64,000 nucleotides of DNA, from the NCBI RefSeq assembly GCF_022539665.2, contig NC_081332.1, forward strand, positions 434,001 through 498,000, read 5' to 3'. The stretch's first letter is position 1, and every line of letters begins with the position of its first letter. The position numbers were made by a program, and so were the translations under genes. Of the stretch, positions 45,601 to 57,426 are shown in pieces. The notes under the pieces are model-generated. The model made no database searches. It was not told where the DNA came from and worked only from the letters and a program-made list of their open reading frames with translations. The stretch comes from Daphnia carinata (taxonomy: Eukaryota > Arthropoda > Branchiopoda > Diplostraca > Daphniidae).

Positions 45601-46387
45601 TGTAAAGCATCTTCCCGTGAGGGAAGACTGACCTTAAGAATTTAAGGCAATAAGAATTAAATGAACTCAGAGGCGTTTGTACCCACAATGATGATTATAT
45701 TTGTCTAAGTTAAGCATGGAAATGCAAGAGAGTTTGAATAAAAGTCATATGAAAGTTATACGAAATTAAAGGAAAACTGAAAGTGTAATAGGGCAATCTA
45801 ATAAGCTTGCCGCAGTAGCGCGAGCGGAACATGAGAGTAGACACAAGACGAAGACGAGGTGTAACACAAGACGAAGACGAGGTGTAACACAACTCGTCGG
45901 CACGTGGATAAACAAGGTACGGATAATTGAATACTCAATTAAAACACGAAGACAGAGATCACTTCTTGAACACAATAGTAGAAATTTAGAGAAGGCACTA
46001 GATGAATTAGAACCTGACTGCTACAATCAGATACACGTCGGTAATAGACTTTCTTCAGGCCTTCAGTTCATCAAGAAGCCTCGCATATTGGGAAATTGGT
46101 TCATTGCTGTTCAATTACTTGTCACCAATCGGAGATTTTTAATATGGCGTGCTTATGGTAGAATGAAGAGCCACCAATCAAAGATGTTGTTATAAGTGGC
46201 GTGATTCTGATGATACATGAAGCGTCAGCGAGCAGGTGTTCATTTAGATCAAACTGCTGCGTACGTTATGGTGTAATATTACAATGGCGCAGTAGTACAG
46301 TTGTGCAATTCATACGGTTTTATATATGTGGTCAACAATCATACATAGAATAGAAATATCGTATAAAACGTTCATTGGCTTCGTTAC
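45601..46387 (-). mobile_element. LTR2, 3' LTR of element A
   Basis: A 787-bp LTR of the same family as LTR1, adjoining env2 of element A on one side and the middle of the gag of B on the other. The GAG side has no primer-binding site, so it is best read as the 3' LTR of A inserted into B. A duplicated 20-25 bp stretch (ACAAGACGAAGACGAGGTGTA) occurs at about 45845-45890. Confidence 0.85.
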
Positions 46388-46421
46388 ATCAATCCCGGCG
46401 GCGTGAGATTACGTCCCGTAA

Positions 46422-47775
46422 TCAGACTGGATGCATGGGAATGGATTCGGAAGATGTTGAACGTTTTGGCGGGCGACAGCATATGATCCGTATGATCTTG
46501 AAGAGGCCGCAACTGTAGCAGATGCGTAGGAAGAGTAGTACCAGGATGCATAAGATGCCGGTGAAGAAGTAATTCTCGATTGTTTCCCACCACGATGTAT
46601 AGGTTCCGACACCAGAAGCCGTCACGAAAATGTTTGTAGCACTAGGTCTACTCTGGAACGTGAATTCTGACGATTGATGTTCATTTATCACGGCAGCTAT
46701 ATCGGCCATGATGTTCATATGGTTAAGCATGTTGTCGGTATATGCCGGGTTACTCTGATGCTCATAGTCGAAAAATTCGACGTTTTCGTAACGGAAAGAG
46801 TGTGCGAGCGTTTGTTCAGGCAACACAATTGTGGCTTCGATTTGTTCCCAGGTATTGTTGCTGAAAGCATAGTGCTTGTCATTAAAGTTGACAAATCCAT
46901 TCGTCCAATAGCAAGGGGAATATTTTACAAGTTCGCAGCCATCGAGGTTAATTGTATAATTTTGGAATTTTGGTTGCGGTCCGCAAGAAGTCAATATAGT
47001 CTCAAATGTGACATTTAAGGCTTTACATTGAATCAATACGACCGTCTTTCCGAATGCTTGTAGTTTTGTGCACCGGGGTAAATTTAATTGTGAGGCGGCT
47101 AACCATCCATTATATTGAGCAGTTGTAACGGCTCTTTCATGTTTGGCTTTGCGGGCGTCACATTGTACTAATTGAAGTTGTCGTGCCAATTCGTTTTCAT
47201 GATCGGTGAGTTGATCACGAATATATTGGATATTCGCGGGTATGTTTAAATTTTCCACGCCAAGTGGCGTTTGGGTCTCCAATGTTGTTGAATTTTCCAT
47301 GAGGGCTACAGTCGTAACGAAGAGTTTGGATTGGCCGACGATTTTAGAGTTTGGAAGAAGTCCTATTGGAGCATTTTCGCTGTATTGAAACGCAGCGCAG
47401 TACCGGTGTCAGATGGAAGTCTAGTTGATTTTTGTCGTCTTCGAGTCTGAAAATTTGTTTTTCTCCTGGCAATCGTGTCAGCATACCGATGTCGTCTTGG
47501 ACGAGTCTGGTAGTTACTTTAGTTTTCTGGGTGTAGGTTTTGTCCCAAATCAGTGTTAAATGATTGTGTGACAAATTGCCTGACGCAGCAGAAGCATTTC
47601 CGATAGGTGTTGAGAAGTCCGCATCCTCCTTTTGTTGGAAAAGTTCAACTTTTTCGAGAACACAGTTTATGATTGTCGAATCGATGCTCGGATCGGGCTT
47701 CTTAAAACTAAGTAAAATATAGAGAAAAGTAAGAAAAGTGAAAGTAAAAAATATTGTACGGCTTAGAAAAGTCAA
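46422..47775 (-). pseudogene. env of element A, N terminus deleted
   Basis: This copy is homologous to env1, with NHLTLIWD, GWLAASQLNLP and a terminal membrane anchor followed by a Cys-rich tail. About 500 bp encoding the signal peptide and first ectodomain part are missing: the sequence jumps from spacer to the segment encoding STIINCVLEK. A frameshift separates 47775-47344 from 47300-46422. The second half is one open frame of 292 codons. Confidence 0.7.
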
Positions 47776-48885
47776 CGGGGTTTTTTTTCTCCGTCGGCTT
47801 TACTAGCTGGCTACGGCAAGAAGGGAGAAGGAAAAAGGGCACTGGAATATAGTTGTGTTTTGAGGGGGAAGGACAACTTATTTTCATAGTATTTCGTATC
47901 GTTGGGAAGAAGAAATGGTAACCTTAATTATCGAAAATAGAAAATAAGAAAATATAGAATAGCTTATCGGGGAAGACAAGAAAACAAACGTTAAAAGTTT
48001 GCGACGGAAAGAAAATCTGCTGCGAAGGTCCAAGGTCCAAGAGTAGTATTAGTTCCAGGAAAAGGGAGGCGGCGCTAATACTGTACTCTCAGTGTGGGCT
48101 ATGGACAAGCTGCAGGCCTAAGGCGCTGAACTCACAATGTTTTTTTCCTGTGACAGCTAATAGTTTGCTGTAAAAGCAGACGCATTTCTGTCTGCTTTTA
48201 CGTAGTGAGTTCAGCGCCTCAGGTAGGAATAAGACAAACTATTTTTGACGGGAAAAACTTAGTACCGTCTTCGCTTAAAAAAATTCCCTTTCCTAAAATA
48301 ATTTAAATTTAGTGATATTATTAAAAGGGGATATAGTTTAATGAATATGCTATTGATTGATGTAATGACGAAGTCTGGGAAACATTTCCTTGTATGAAAA
48401 AAAAATTTCTAAAAAACGGGGTAGTGCCATTAGGTATCCCGTACGCTAAACGCGGTGTTCGGTTAATACATGACTAGCCTGCTAGTCAATCAATCTTATA
48501 GATAAAAAATTGAAAAAAATTGCGCTAGATAGGGGATTATTTAATTAACACCTGGGCGTTTTTTAATTTTTTTATCTTCATTTTTTCTGTCCCTTTTTTG
48601 CATTTGCTCAAGTCTCCTTCCGCCATAAGACGCCATGTTAAATGGCCCCAAAAACCCCTAGTGTTCCGACACTTTTGGAGGGTACTGTATATTTTCTTTT
48701 TATATGTATATGTATATCGGTTGTAAGGATCATGATATACCGCTTAAGTGTATATCGTATCATTATCCCCCCTTTTTTTTTTCTTTCTCTCTTTTTTTTT
48801 CCAAGACAAATGGTTATTTACCTACAGTGTTTATTTACTTTGCATAAAAGCATATAAGGATAAAGCGAATAATAGCATGTGATAC
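47776..48885. other. Spacer of element A with nested inverted repeats
   Basis: The first 250 bp and the region 48650-48885 align with the spacer of element B. Between them is unrelated sequence with perfect outer arms (48121-48135 and 48205-48219, 15 bp) and inner arms (48171-48181 and 48190-48200, 11 bp), plus another AATAGTTTG/CAAACTATT pair near 48160 and 48235. Element C interrupts the spacer at 48886. Confidence 0.6.
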
Positions 48886-49041
48886 TGTAGCAGTATGTTG
48901 TATTGACGGTTCACAAGACTAAGACTGAGACCTGATACACGACCACGGGGGACTATATAAGGGGGAAAACACTGACGTCATACGTCCGGGTAGCATTGCA
49001 TACTAACCGGATCACATAACGTGGTCATTGACCACGTGACA
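48886..49041 (-). mobile_element. 3' LTR of element C
   Basis: A 156-bp LTR (TGT...ACA) that differs from its partner at 56611-56766 by about five bases. It contains a TATATAAG box and a full CRE-like palindrome TGACGTCA. A purine tract AGAGGGGGGGA directly precedes it on the minus strand and fits the polypurine tract. The flanking bases ATAC here and ATAT at the other end may be a 4-bp target duplication with one change. Confidence 0.9.
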
Positions 49042-49191
49042 TCCCCCCCTCTAGCTGCATTCGGCCCCGAATGCATTGCTAAAAAACAAACAACACAAAA
49101 AAAAGGTATAAACCGAAAGAAAACCGGGGACACTGCTACATGGTACAGGCCACATGACACCCCCCCCCCCCCCCCCACAAAAAAATCATCC
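49042..49191. other. 3' untranslated part of element C
   Basis: Between the env stop and the 3' LTR lies a homopolymer of about 18 C (plus strand, 49159-49177), followed by A-rich DNA and the polypurine tract next to the LTR. Confidence 0.6.
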
Positions 49192-51236
49192 TCATGCCAG
49201 ATGCTCAAGGGACGACTCCAGCTTGTGCAGTGTCGTCAAGCAAGCCTCTTCATGCGCTGCCATACGATTGTCTATTTCCGTAAGGCAATGCATGGTGTTC
49301 CACCGCCGCGCGCGTCGCTTCTCAGCTTCTTCCTCGACGAACTCCTCCACCATCCGTAGGCGTTTCCGAAGGTCGGCCATATTAACGTCTCCTTTTCTCC
49401 CTCGGCACCACTGGATACTGCACACAGCCACACTGACCATAAACAACGCTGCTCCCACACCCCATAGCTCGAATGGATATTTATGATGTTCCGCTGCTCG
49501 TTTTTCCCTCTCCGAGTCGTCTACTTCCAAAGCACGGATAGTGTTACCAAAACTAGCTGCGTTCTTCAGACTGCCGCCGATCCGTTTCAAGGGCGCCTCT
49601 AATGAAGCCTGCAGCGATGAGTTCGTAGATTTCCCGCTCGTCATGCTTCCTTGTTGTTGGGCGTCTGTAGCTACAGCCCAGTTTACCCCTTTTAGACGTG
49701 GCACAAAGTCGTTCCCCTTCCTAGTGGATGATAACGAGTGTTGCCTACTGGCCTGCAAAATCCACTCATCAGTTTGAATGGAGCAACCGTGTGGGATTTC
49801 GACAATGCCGACCAACGGCAGCTCTGCTTTCGAAGAATCCCTCGAATCTGTCTGTTGAGGACACTCCATTACAAGAGAGCGTAGATTATTCATTGATACT
49901 GCCCATGTCCGGTGGCCCAGGTAAATGGCTTCAGGTTCTCTCCATTCTACTACAACATGATCGCACTCCGTCTTCTTTTTGTCAGTATCCTGCAGGAACA
50001 GCGCCATCACACAAGTCTTCTTAAAATTTTTCCGGTAGATAGCTTTACTGGGCGGACATACCGAGCTCGCCCTTCCCTGGCAAGAGCGTACCTTGGTTTC
50101 CGTCAGTTCAATAAATGTTTGCTGATCCCGCCCTACCGCCAGAATGCGGGAATGGGTGCGTAATGAAGACCCGCGTTACCTGCAGCACTAAACACTGGCA
50201 ACACAAGTGTTCGATATAACTCAAATGTCTTAGTAATAATCTCAATTATTGGCAGATGAATGAATAGCCGAAGCCCGTTTGTTGTGGCCGCTACGACGAC
50301 CCGGGCTTCCTGGTATGCCCTCCACAGGTCACCATTCTGCAAAGCAGGTGTTAGTGCCCAACCCATCGCCAAAGAAGCTCGAATTTCTTTAAGAACCGAT
50401 CGCAGTTGAGTAGGTGGGAAAAGTTCCGGGGGTAGGTTGCCGGTTGCCAACAGGGCGAAACCAATACCGATGTCCTCCAATGCCATGCTGGCCCAGTCTA
50501 GAACTCTCTGAGCAGCTCGAAAGGCTTCGTCCACCCTCGTCGTCATAATCACTTGACTCTCTAGGGCGTTCACGGCACTCACCACATTCTGTCTCCATTT
50601 GTTGAATTCCTTCTCCAGTGATTGGTGCGCTCTGTCCAGCTGCTGCATGGCCAGTACATGTTCCCCTAGTTCTCGTAATGTCTCATTCACTAACGTTGCT
50701 TGATGAGCCACCGCACTCACTATCCCCGACGTTTCTCCTCCCAAGGCCTGCAGCTGACCATTAAGTTCTTCTAGATCTTGACTTGTCGCCACCCCAAACA
50801 GCCATTGCAGTGCGGTACCGCCGACGTCGATAATACCTCTCTTGGCCCTCCTGGGCCCTCCGGCCACCGCCTCCCGCAGCGTGTCGTACCGTTCACGTAC
50901 AAGTCCAAATAGCTCCAACCCGTCCGTCGCCCTTTCCACCATCTGCGCCCGTAACCGTGCACTCCATTTCGTTTCCTTCGCCTGCGATTCTTTCTTCTTG
51001 GCCGAGTCGGTGAACCAAAGGTGCAGTTTGTTCAGGGCGTTTTTTATGGGTCCGAACGAGACATCGGTCACTACTACCCACTCCGAGTCACTAAAGAAGA
51101 CCTCCCCTTGTAAATGGAATATTACTCCATCCCTCACAAAAGCCTCTTGGGAATGTCCTTGACTGGGTTGTACCCCCATCAGCGGTCCCAGTAGTCCTAG
51201 CAGAAGGAGAAGAGCCCCTACTGCCGCCTGCGGCAT
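49192..51236 (-). pseudogene. env of element C, F-like class I type, one frameshift
   Basis: Starting at Met 51236, a signal peptide (AVGALLLLLGLLG) is followed by a surface part, then a furin-type site RAKR at 50838-50849 and a hydrophobic GIIDVGGTALQWLFGVA. This layout matches the F-like Env of Gypsy errantiviruses and baculovirus F proteins: cleavage site, fusion peptide, heptad-rich region. The open frame ends at 50133. The C-terminal half continues in another frame and includes the membrane anchor (LWGVGAALFMVSVAVCSI, near 49390-49460) and an acidic/basic cytoplasmic tail ending at 49192. One indel near 50140 is therefore the main break. The N-terminal part is in frame with the integrase upstream. 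Confidence 0.8.
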
Positions 51237-54200
51237 TTGTACGTATCGTACCGGTGGCATCCGGGCTCGTGTCGATCGACGCATCTGATCTTCAACCCTT
51301 TCACTTCGAGCTTCTTGCACCTCCTCGTCCCGCGGTAAAGTCTCTCTAGTTTCGGCCTCTCTGACAAATATTTTCATTTTCACCACGTGCACCAGTTCTG
51401 TCTGTCGACCACTTGGTCTCTTTACTTCGTAATTTAATGCCGACGCCCGGTGTACCACCACGAATGGTCCTAGCCACCGGTGAAGTAACTTTTCGGCTCT
51501 CCGCACCTTCCGGAACGGCTTGTACACCAATACTTCTTCCCCTGGGCTGAATTCCGGTGTAGCTCTTCGAGTTGCGTCATAGTACCGCTTCTGCCGTTCT
51601 TGTACCTGTACCAATCGTTCTTTCACCATCTTTCTCGCGGTTTCCAAATTCCGGGCCAGCGTATCAGGATCCTCTGCAAGAGACGTCGCGCGTACTCCCA
51701 TCACTACATCCGCCGGCAACCGCGCTTCTCTGCCGTAGAGAAGGTAAAAAGGTGTCTTTCCGGTCGATTCCTGAACACTAGAGTTGTACGCGAATGTAAT
51801 ATAGGGCAGAATGTCGTCCCAGTTAGTGTGTGTGCTGTTTATATACATCGATAGCATGTCCCCCAATGTGTGGTTTAGTCTTTCTACCAGGCCGCTTGCC
51901 TGGGGATGATAAGGAGTTGTCGTTCTATGGTCCACCTCCATTAGACGCATGACTTCCTTTGTGAACTCCGCGACGAAACACTTTCCACAGTCGGTAACCA
52001 CCCCCTCCGGCGCCCCATGCCGTAAGACAATCTCCTCGACGAAGAACTCAGCCGCGTCCCGGGCCGTCGCAGTTGGAACGGCCCTCGTCTCTGCCCACTT
52101 GGTGAGATAATCTACCGCAACGATGATATTCTTTTTGCCCCCCACCGACACGGGAAAAGGCCCCAATATGTCCATCCCAACTTTTTCGAAAGGTCTCTCC
52201 ACGCGGATGATTTCCATGTGTCCCTGAGGTTCTACTGGCGGATTTTTTCTTGCCTGACACTACGGACATGCCCGCACGTAGTTTAGTACCTGCTGTCGTA
52301 AGCGTGGCCAGTAGTATCTTTCCTCTATCCGCCCTAGCGTCCTCTTCACCCCTAAGTGCGCAGCCCAACGATCGCCATGGTATGCGTCTAAAATCTCCAA
52401 CCGTTGATCCGGGGGTACGCATAGACGCAACCTCATTCCTTGTTTACCCAAGGTTCGGCGATGCAGTAGTCCATTAATCAGCACGAAATTTTTGTAGGCC
52501 ACGGCTGTACTCCTTTCCAGTTGCCTGCGTACCTCCACCCATCCCGGGACTGCTCCTTGCATCTCCCTCGTCCAACGACGCTCCTCCTCCCATGCTGTCG
52601 TGTATACCGGTAGCAGGTCCTCTTCGTCGTCCTTGTCTTCTATCCCATCCATCGGATACCGAGATAGTGCATCAGCGTCCTCATGGAGCCGCCCACTTTT
52701 ATACACAATTTCAGGCTGATAGTTCTGTTTGGACAATGCCCACCGTGCCAATCTGCCCGCCAAATCCTTCTTTGTTGTTAACCAACAAAGGGCATTGTGG
52801 TCCGTCACCACTTTCACCTTTGTCCCCCAGATGTAGCTGTGGAATTTCTTCACCGCCCAAACCAGGGCTAAGCACTCCTTCTCCGTAATGGAATAATTTC
52901 GCTCTGTTCGTGATAATAGCCTGCTGGCAAAGGCAACTGGCCTCTCCCCTTTCTCCCCCTTCTGTACTAAGGCCGCCCCGGTCCCGTATTCGCAAGCGTC
53001 GGGATGGATTTCGAAGGACTTTGTGTTATCCCGGTACGCCAACTGCGCAGCTCCCATTAGCGCGTTCATTAAAGCCTCGAAGCTTTCCATGGCCTCCTCC
53101 CCCCCAGGTAAATTTTTTTTTTCGCCCACAAGATCGTGTAGCGGGCTGGCGATTTTCGCGAATCCGTCGATAAATCTTCTATAGTACGAACACATGCCTA
53201 GAAACGCCCTTATGTTCTTCACTTTCGACGCTCTGGAACCATCCACCGAAGGGTGCGGGAAGTCTCTCACTGCCTGCACTTGCTTCGGATCCGGTGAAAC
53301 CCCATTTTTACCCACGATATATCCCAACGCCCGTAGTTGTGGCTGGGCAAACGTACATTTTTCCACCTTCACTTTTAGATTTGCCCCTTTCAGACGTCCC
53401 AGTAACCCGCGCAGCCCTTGCACGTGTTCGTCCACCGACCGAGAGTACACTACAATATCGTCCAGATAAACTAGACACGTTGTCCATCTGAGACCACTTA
53501 ATACCACGTCCATCATTCTTTGAAAAGTTCCGGGTGCCGAACACAGCCCCATTGCCATCACCTTAAATTGGTACAGCCCATCCGCTGTGACGAACGCCGT
53601 TTTCGGACGGTCTCTTTCCTTAATGGGCACTTGCCAGTATCCTGACTGCAAATCCATGATTGAAAAGAACGCCGCACCTTCCAATCGTGCCAGAGTCTCC
53701 TCTATCCTCGGTAGCGGATACACATCACTTATTGTCACTGCATTTAGGCGCCGGTAATTAACACAAAATCTCCACGTCCCGTCCTTCTTTCTGACCAGGA
53801 CCACCGCCGCTCCCCATGGACTGTTCGAGGGTTTGATAACTCCTGCTTTCTCCATTTCCTTGCACTGAGCTTCTATAATGATTCTCTCCTTCCATGCCCG
53901 AGCATGGGGTGATTGCCGAATTGGTTTTGCTTCCCCGGTATCTATTGTATGCTCTGCTGCCGTACACAGTCCTAGTTGGTCTTCGGGCCACGAAAAACAG
54001 TCGCCATATTCTACTAACACTTCTCGGATCTTTTCTCTGTCTGTCGGCGCTAATCCTTCTCCAATCCTGCTTTCAAATTCGTGTTCCCGAAGCGCTTCCT
54101 TCTCTGCTCCTGCTGTCACGACGGCTCCTGGCGTGTTTCCTTCCTTGATTTCGGTCACCGGCTCGATTATTCCTAACACCGTCCCCTCTTCAATCCATTG

Positions 54201-54251
54201 TTGGTGGTCCGATAAGTTGGTTATCGCATCTGTCCGATTGTTCCCATGCCG
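51237..54251 (-). pseudogene. pol: pol of element C (RT-RNase H-integrase), one stop codon
   Basis: The frame opens at 54251, overlapping the gag-protease ORF by about 30 bp in the -1 frame. Reverse transcriptase has MDLQSGYWQ and YLDD; RNase H has HPDACEYGTG; integrase has an HHCC finger, then MDILGPF, VVTDCGK and ASGLVERLNHTL. A TAG stop (52260-52262) sits between the two cysteines of the integrase zinc finger (CP-stop-C). Otherwise the frame is open for over 1000 codons and runs on into env without a stop. All catalytic residues I can check are present. The GC-rich composition contrasts with neighbouring elements. Confidence 0.9.
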
Positions 54252-56176
54252 CTAACCAGGACCTTTCCCGTCGACACCCTTTTCGTCCTCTGCAATGCTT
54301 GGGATGGCTCCACCAGTGCACTTTCGCCAAACCCTTTCAAATCTAGTGGTTGAGTTGCGACCACTTTCATCAATCGGGGTGGGACCCAGCATCCTTTCTG
54401 GACTACTAGTTTCGGTGCTTCCTCCATCGTCTCCTCCACCAGTGCTCCGAGGGCAATGTCTCCAATGAAGATCTCCGGTAGCGCCCCAATCTTCATCCGA
54501 GTTCCAAACTTTTCCAACATGTCCTTCCCCAGAAGTAAGTCGATGTCGCCGTCCAGAACCAAAGCCTCCCCCTCGACGGTCATCCTCCCATCCGATACTG
54601 ACAGTCTTGCGGCTCCTCCCGGTCGAATCTCCTTGCCGTCAACTGATACTAGACGACTTGCGCGCCATGGTGTCACTGTTATCCCTAGTTCTCTCACTAA
54701 TTTGGGCGAACACACGGACACTACCGCCCCTGTGTCTATCACGGCAGCCACCCGTTTTCCCCAGCACAACACATCCAGTACTACCATCCTCTGGATGTCG
54801 ATTTTCAGAATTGGCCATGCTAGCACCTCCGGGTCTCCATGCTCTGTCCCTACTAGACCAATTACTTGCTTACCCTCTCCAGCGAATCGCACCTGCCGTT
54901 GCTGTTGTGGTGCCCCTCCTTCTCGCTGGGAGCTCGGGCAGTCGCGACGCATGTGTGCTATCCCTTCACACCCGTAGTATACGACCTGTCCGTCCGGCGT
55001 CCGACCCCTCAGGCCTCCCTGACCGTTTGCTCTTGTTGGACACTCTCTCCCGATGTGCCCCTCCGTCTTACATCTGCTGCAGATAGGTTTCCCCTCCGGA
55101 GTCCATTTCAGTATCGATCGGTTATCCGACCGATACTGTTGACTCTCCGCTCTTTCTCCTTGCTGTGCGGCTGCCCCTGATGCGTTCCTTGATGCCACGG
55201 CTCCCATTAGTCCCTCTAGCAATTTTTCTATTCGGTCCATTCTCTCACTTCCCGTCGTTGGTGTTTGTTTTCCGACCACGCCCATCGCCCATTCCTCGTG
55301 TCTCGCTCGGGACGTCATTTCCTGATACCGCTTAATTTCTTGGAGGAATTCGTCACATGAGTTGGGTTTCAAACTCCAGAGTTTCTCTAGTAAACTTGGC
55401 TTGAGTCCTCTGCATAGGTGCGCCAATTTCGTAGCTTCGGTCATATTCGGGTCTACTCTGCGGCATAAATCCAGGATGTCGTAAAAATACTCGATCGTGG
55501 ATTCCTCGATTCCTTGTTTGCGTTCTCTCAGATTCGCTTCATTGAATCGGTTCTGATTGACTGGCTTGAATTGCTCCAACAACTGTGTTTTAACTCCTGG
55601 TACAACTGGTGGTCCTGCAACATCCTCCCATTCGGCTGCTAGTTGTCCCGCGGCCTCTTTGTATGAGTACCACTTCTGCGCTGCCTCGGACAGCGACAGC
55701 TCCACGCGGTCACGAGGTTCTTCATTTCCCCATCGATTATACCTTCCGATTCTCTCGTATCGATGCATCCACTGCACGACGTCTTTCCCGTCCTTCCCCC
55801 CGAAGGTGGGTGGGGATTGGAATTTCATCTGTGCGGCCATCGCGTGCCTTGCGCCCCCTTGCTGTTGAGCTGCTCCGAATCCCCGGATGAAGCTGCTGAT
55901 ATTCGATGATCTTCTTCTGAAATCCGCGAAATCCCACTCTGGCTGCTCTTCTCCATGTTCACCCGATCCTTCTTCCTCTTCGGCGTCCTCCCACCGCTCA
56001 GTTTCCTCCTCACTGAATGTGAGATGATACTCCTGCCGAACGGATGCCGGTCGCTGCTCCTGTTCGTTAGCCCCGTCCTCTATTTCCCCTCGCTCTTCCG
56101 TTCCTCTTTCCCCCGAGCGTCTCGGATTCTCTCCCCGCTCCTTACGTCCTCTTCTCCTATCATCTACCTCCCGCAA
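54221..56176 (-). CDS. gag: gag-protease of element C (651 aa)
   Basis: An intact ORF. The N-terminal 100 residues are highly charged. A retrotransposon Gag domain follows at about 115-300 (WMHRYERIGRYNRWG, then LCRGLKPSLLEKLWSL). One canonical knuckle CSRCKTEGHIGREC is followed by a second with its first Cys replaced by Tyr. The aspartic protease with AAVIDTGAVVSVCS lies near residue 460 and the retropepsin-like domain ends in LLLGKDML. The start at 56176 is the first Met of the frame. Confidence 0.88.
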   Translation of the reverse strand: MREVDDRRRGRKERGENPRRSGERGTEERGEIEDGANEQEQRPASVRQEYHLTFSEEETERWEDAEEEEGSGEHGEEQPEWDFADFRRRSSNISSFIRGFGAAQQQGGARHAMAAQMKFQSPPTFGGKDGKDVVQWMHRYERIGRYNRWGNEEPRDRVELSLSEAAQKWYSYKEAAGQLAAEWEDVAGPPVVPGVKTQLLEQFKPVNQNRFNEANLRERKQGIEESTIEYFYDILDLCRRVDPNMTEATKLAHLCRGLKPSLLEKLWSLKPNSCDEFLQEIKRYQEMTSRARHEEWAMGVVGKQTPTTGSERMDRIEKLLEGLMGAVASRNASGAAAQQGERAESQQYRSDNRSILKWTPEGKPICSRCKTEGHIGRECPTRANGQGGLRGRTPDGQVVYYGCEGIAHMRRDCPSSQREGGAPQQQRQVRFAGEGKQVIGLVGTEHGDPEVLAWPILKIDIQRMVVLDVLCWGKRVAAVIDTGAVVSVCSPKLVRELGITVTPWRASRLVSVDGKEIRPGGAARLSVSDGRMTVEGEALVLDGDIDLLLGKDMLEKFGTRMKIGALPEIFIGDIALGALVEETMEEAPKLVVQKGCWVPPRLMKVVATQPLDLKGFGESALVEPSQALQRTKRVSTGKVLVSGMGTIGQMR

Positions 56177-56610
56177 CCTCGCACCGCTTGTTTCTTGCCG
56201 AACTCTTCGGCTCCCGGTTCACTCCTCCGCTTCTTGCCCAACACTTCGGCTCACGGTTACTTCTCCGCTTCTTGCCGAACATTTCGGCTCACGGTTCACT
56301 GCCCCGATCCTTGCCAAACACTTCGGATCACGGTTACTTCTCCGCTTCTTGCCGAAATCTTCGGCTCACGGTTCACTGCCCCGCCTTAGCCCTTTTCCCC
56401 GTTTTTTTTCCCCGGCGTCTCTCCTTCGTTATGCTTCCCCCGATTGCCCTACGGTCGAAGCCCTGACCCCGTACCCCAACAATTTAAGGTGCTAAGACCA
56501 GTTGGGTCGTCGACTCTCAGGGGTCCCTGACAGCCACCGCCTCCGTAGCACAGAATCGAACAGAAATACAACCACAAAAGAGACTTACCAGAGGTTTTGC
56601 ATCTCCACCA
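56177..56610 (-). promoter_or_regulatory. 5' leader of element C: PBS, splice donor, repeats
   Basis: Directly inside the 5' LTR the minus strand reads TGGTGGAGATGC (56599-56610), complementary to the 3' end of a tRNA-Ala, so a likely primer-binding site. It continues ATGCAAAACCTCTG then GTAAGT, a strong splice donor; unspliced, that ATG opens a 5-codon ORF. From 56194 to 56390 are five copies of a 38-39 bp repeat containing CTTGCCGAACxCTTCGGCTC on the plus strand. Confidence 0.65.
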
Positions 56611-56766
56611 TGTAGCAGTATGTTGTATTGGCGGTTCACAAGACTAAGACTGAGACCTGATATACGACCACGGGGTACTATATAAGGGGGAAAACACTGA
56701 CGTCACACGTCCGGGTAGTATTGCATACTAACCGGATCACATAACGTGGTCATTGACCACGTGACA
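56611..56766 (-). mobile_element. 5' LTR of element C
   Basis: Partner of the LTR at 48886-49041, about 97% identical, which indicates a fairly recent insertion. Here the CRE-like site is TGACGTCAC, one base off the palindrome. Confidence 0.9.
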
Positions 56767-56920
56767 ATATCAATAAAGGAAAACGTAAAAGTAAATATAA
56801 TGAACATAAAAAAAATTGAAAGGGAAGCTTGAGGGAATACAAGAAAAAAACACACTACAAGAAAGTTAAAATGGATAGAATGGAAAAATTTCTTCTTTCT
56901 TCGTTTTCTTCAGTTGTTCC

Positions 56921-57426
56921 TCATTCGTTTAAGAGGTATTTTGGCCTTTTAGCATCAGGGCCCCCCTGGTGATCGTCTGCGCTGGATCTCTTCTGGGGCG
57001 AGTCCCAGTGGCACGAAGTCCATCCATAGAGTGGCGGGTGGCGCCTTTCCGGGTCCAAATCGAGGATCGCCTTTAAGGCGTCAACGGCTTCACGCCATTT
57101 TCCATGTAGATTCGGTTGAGGAGAACTCCAGTCAGCTTGTTGGTTCTGCCTTCTGGTCGTCTCTTCTCACGGGCTGCTTCACGAAGCCAATCTTGTGCGT
57201 CTTGCTTTTCGCGGACCCCCCCCCCCCCCCCTTGGCTCAACTCTAAGGCGTCTTGCATGTCGAACGGCGCCGGCGAGTCCCTGGCCACGGTCTCCCCGTC
57301 GTCGGACGTCGATGGAGACGCCAGGTCTACAACGACGATTTCTTGGAAAGGCAGCGGAATCGCCACCATTGGGGTCCAGGTGCTGCTAACATCGGGCGCA
57401 GAAATGGACTCAGGGTTGTTCTCCAT
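56921..57426 (-). pseudogene. Accessory ORF of element A, frameshifted
   Basis: This is homologous to the element B accessory protein: EIVVVDLASPS near the N terminus, core DLDPERRHPPLYGW, CHWDSP and the C-terminal AKRPKYL, with three extra residues at the end. One frameshift near 57115 separates the N-terminal frame (117 codons) from the core. A run of 15 or more C (57217-57232) encodes glycines. Confidence 0.75.

Noticed and set aside
45601-46387. LTR2 as the 5' LTR of element B
   Set aside because: No primer-binding site or leader follows it, and the adjoining sequence aligns with the middle of the gag of A.
49021-49486. Proline-rich plus-strand ORFs near 49 kb
   Set aside because: They run antisense to the env tail and through a C homopolymer.
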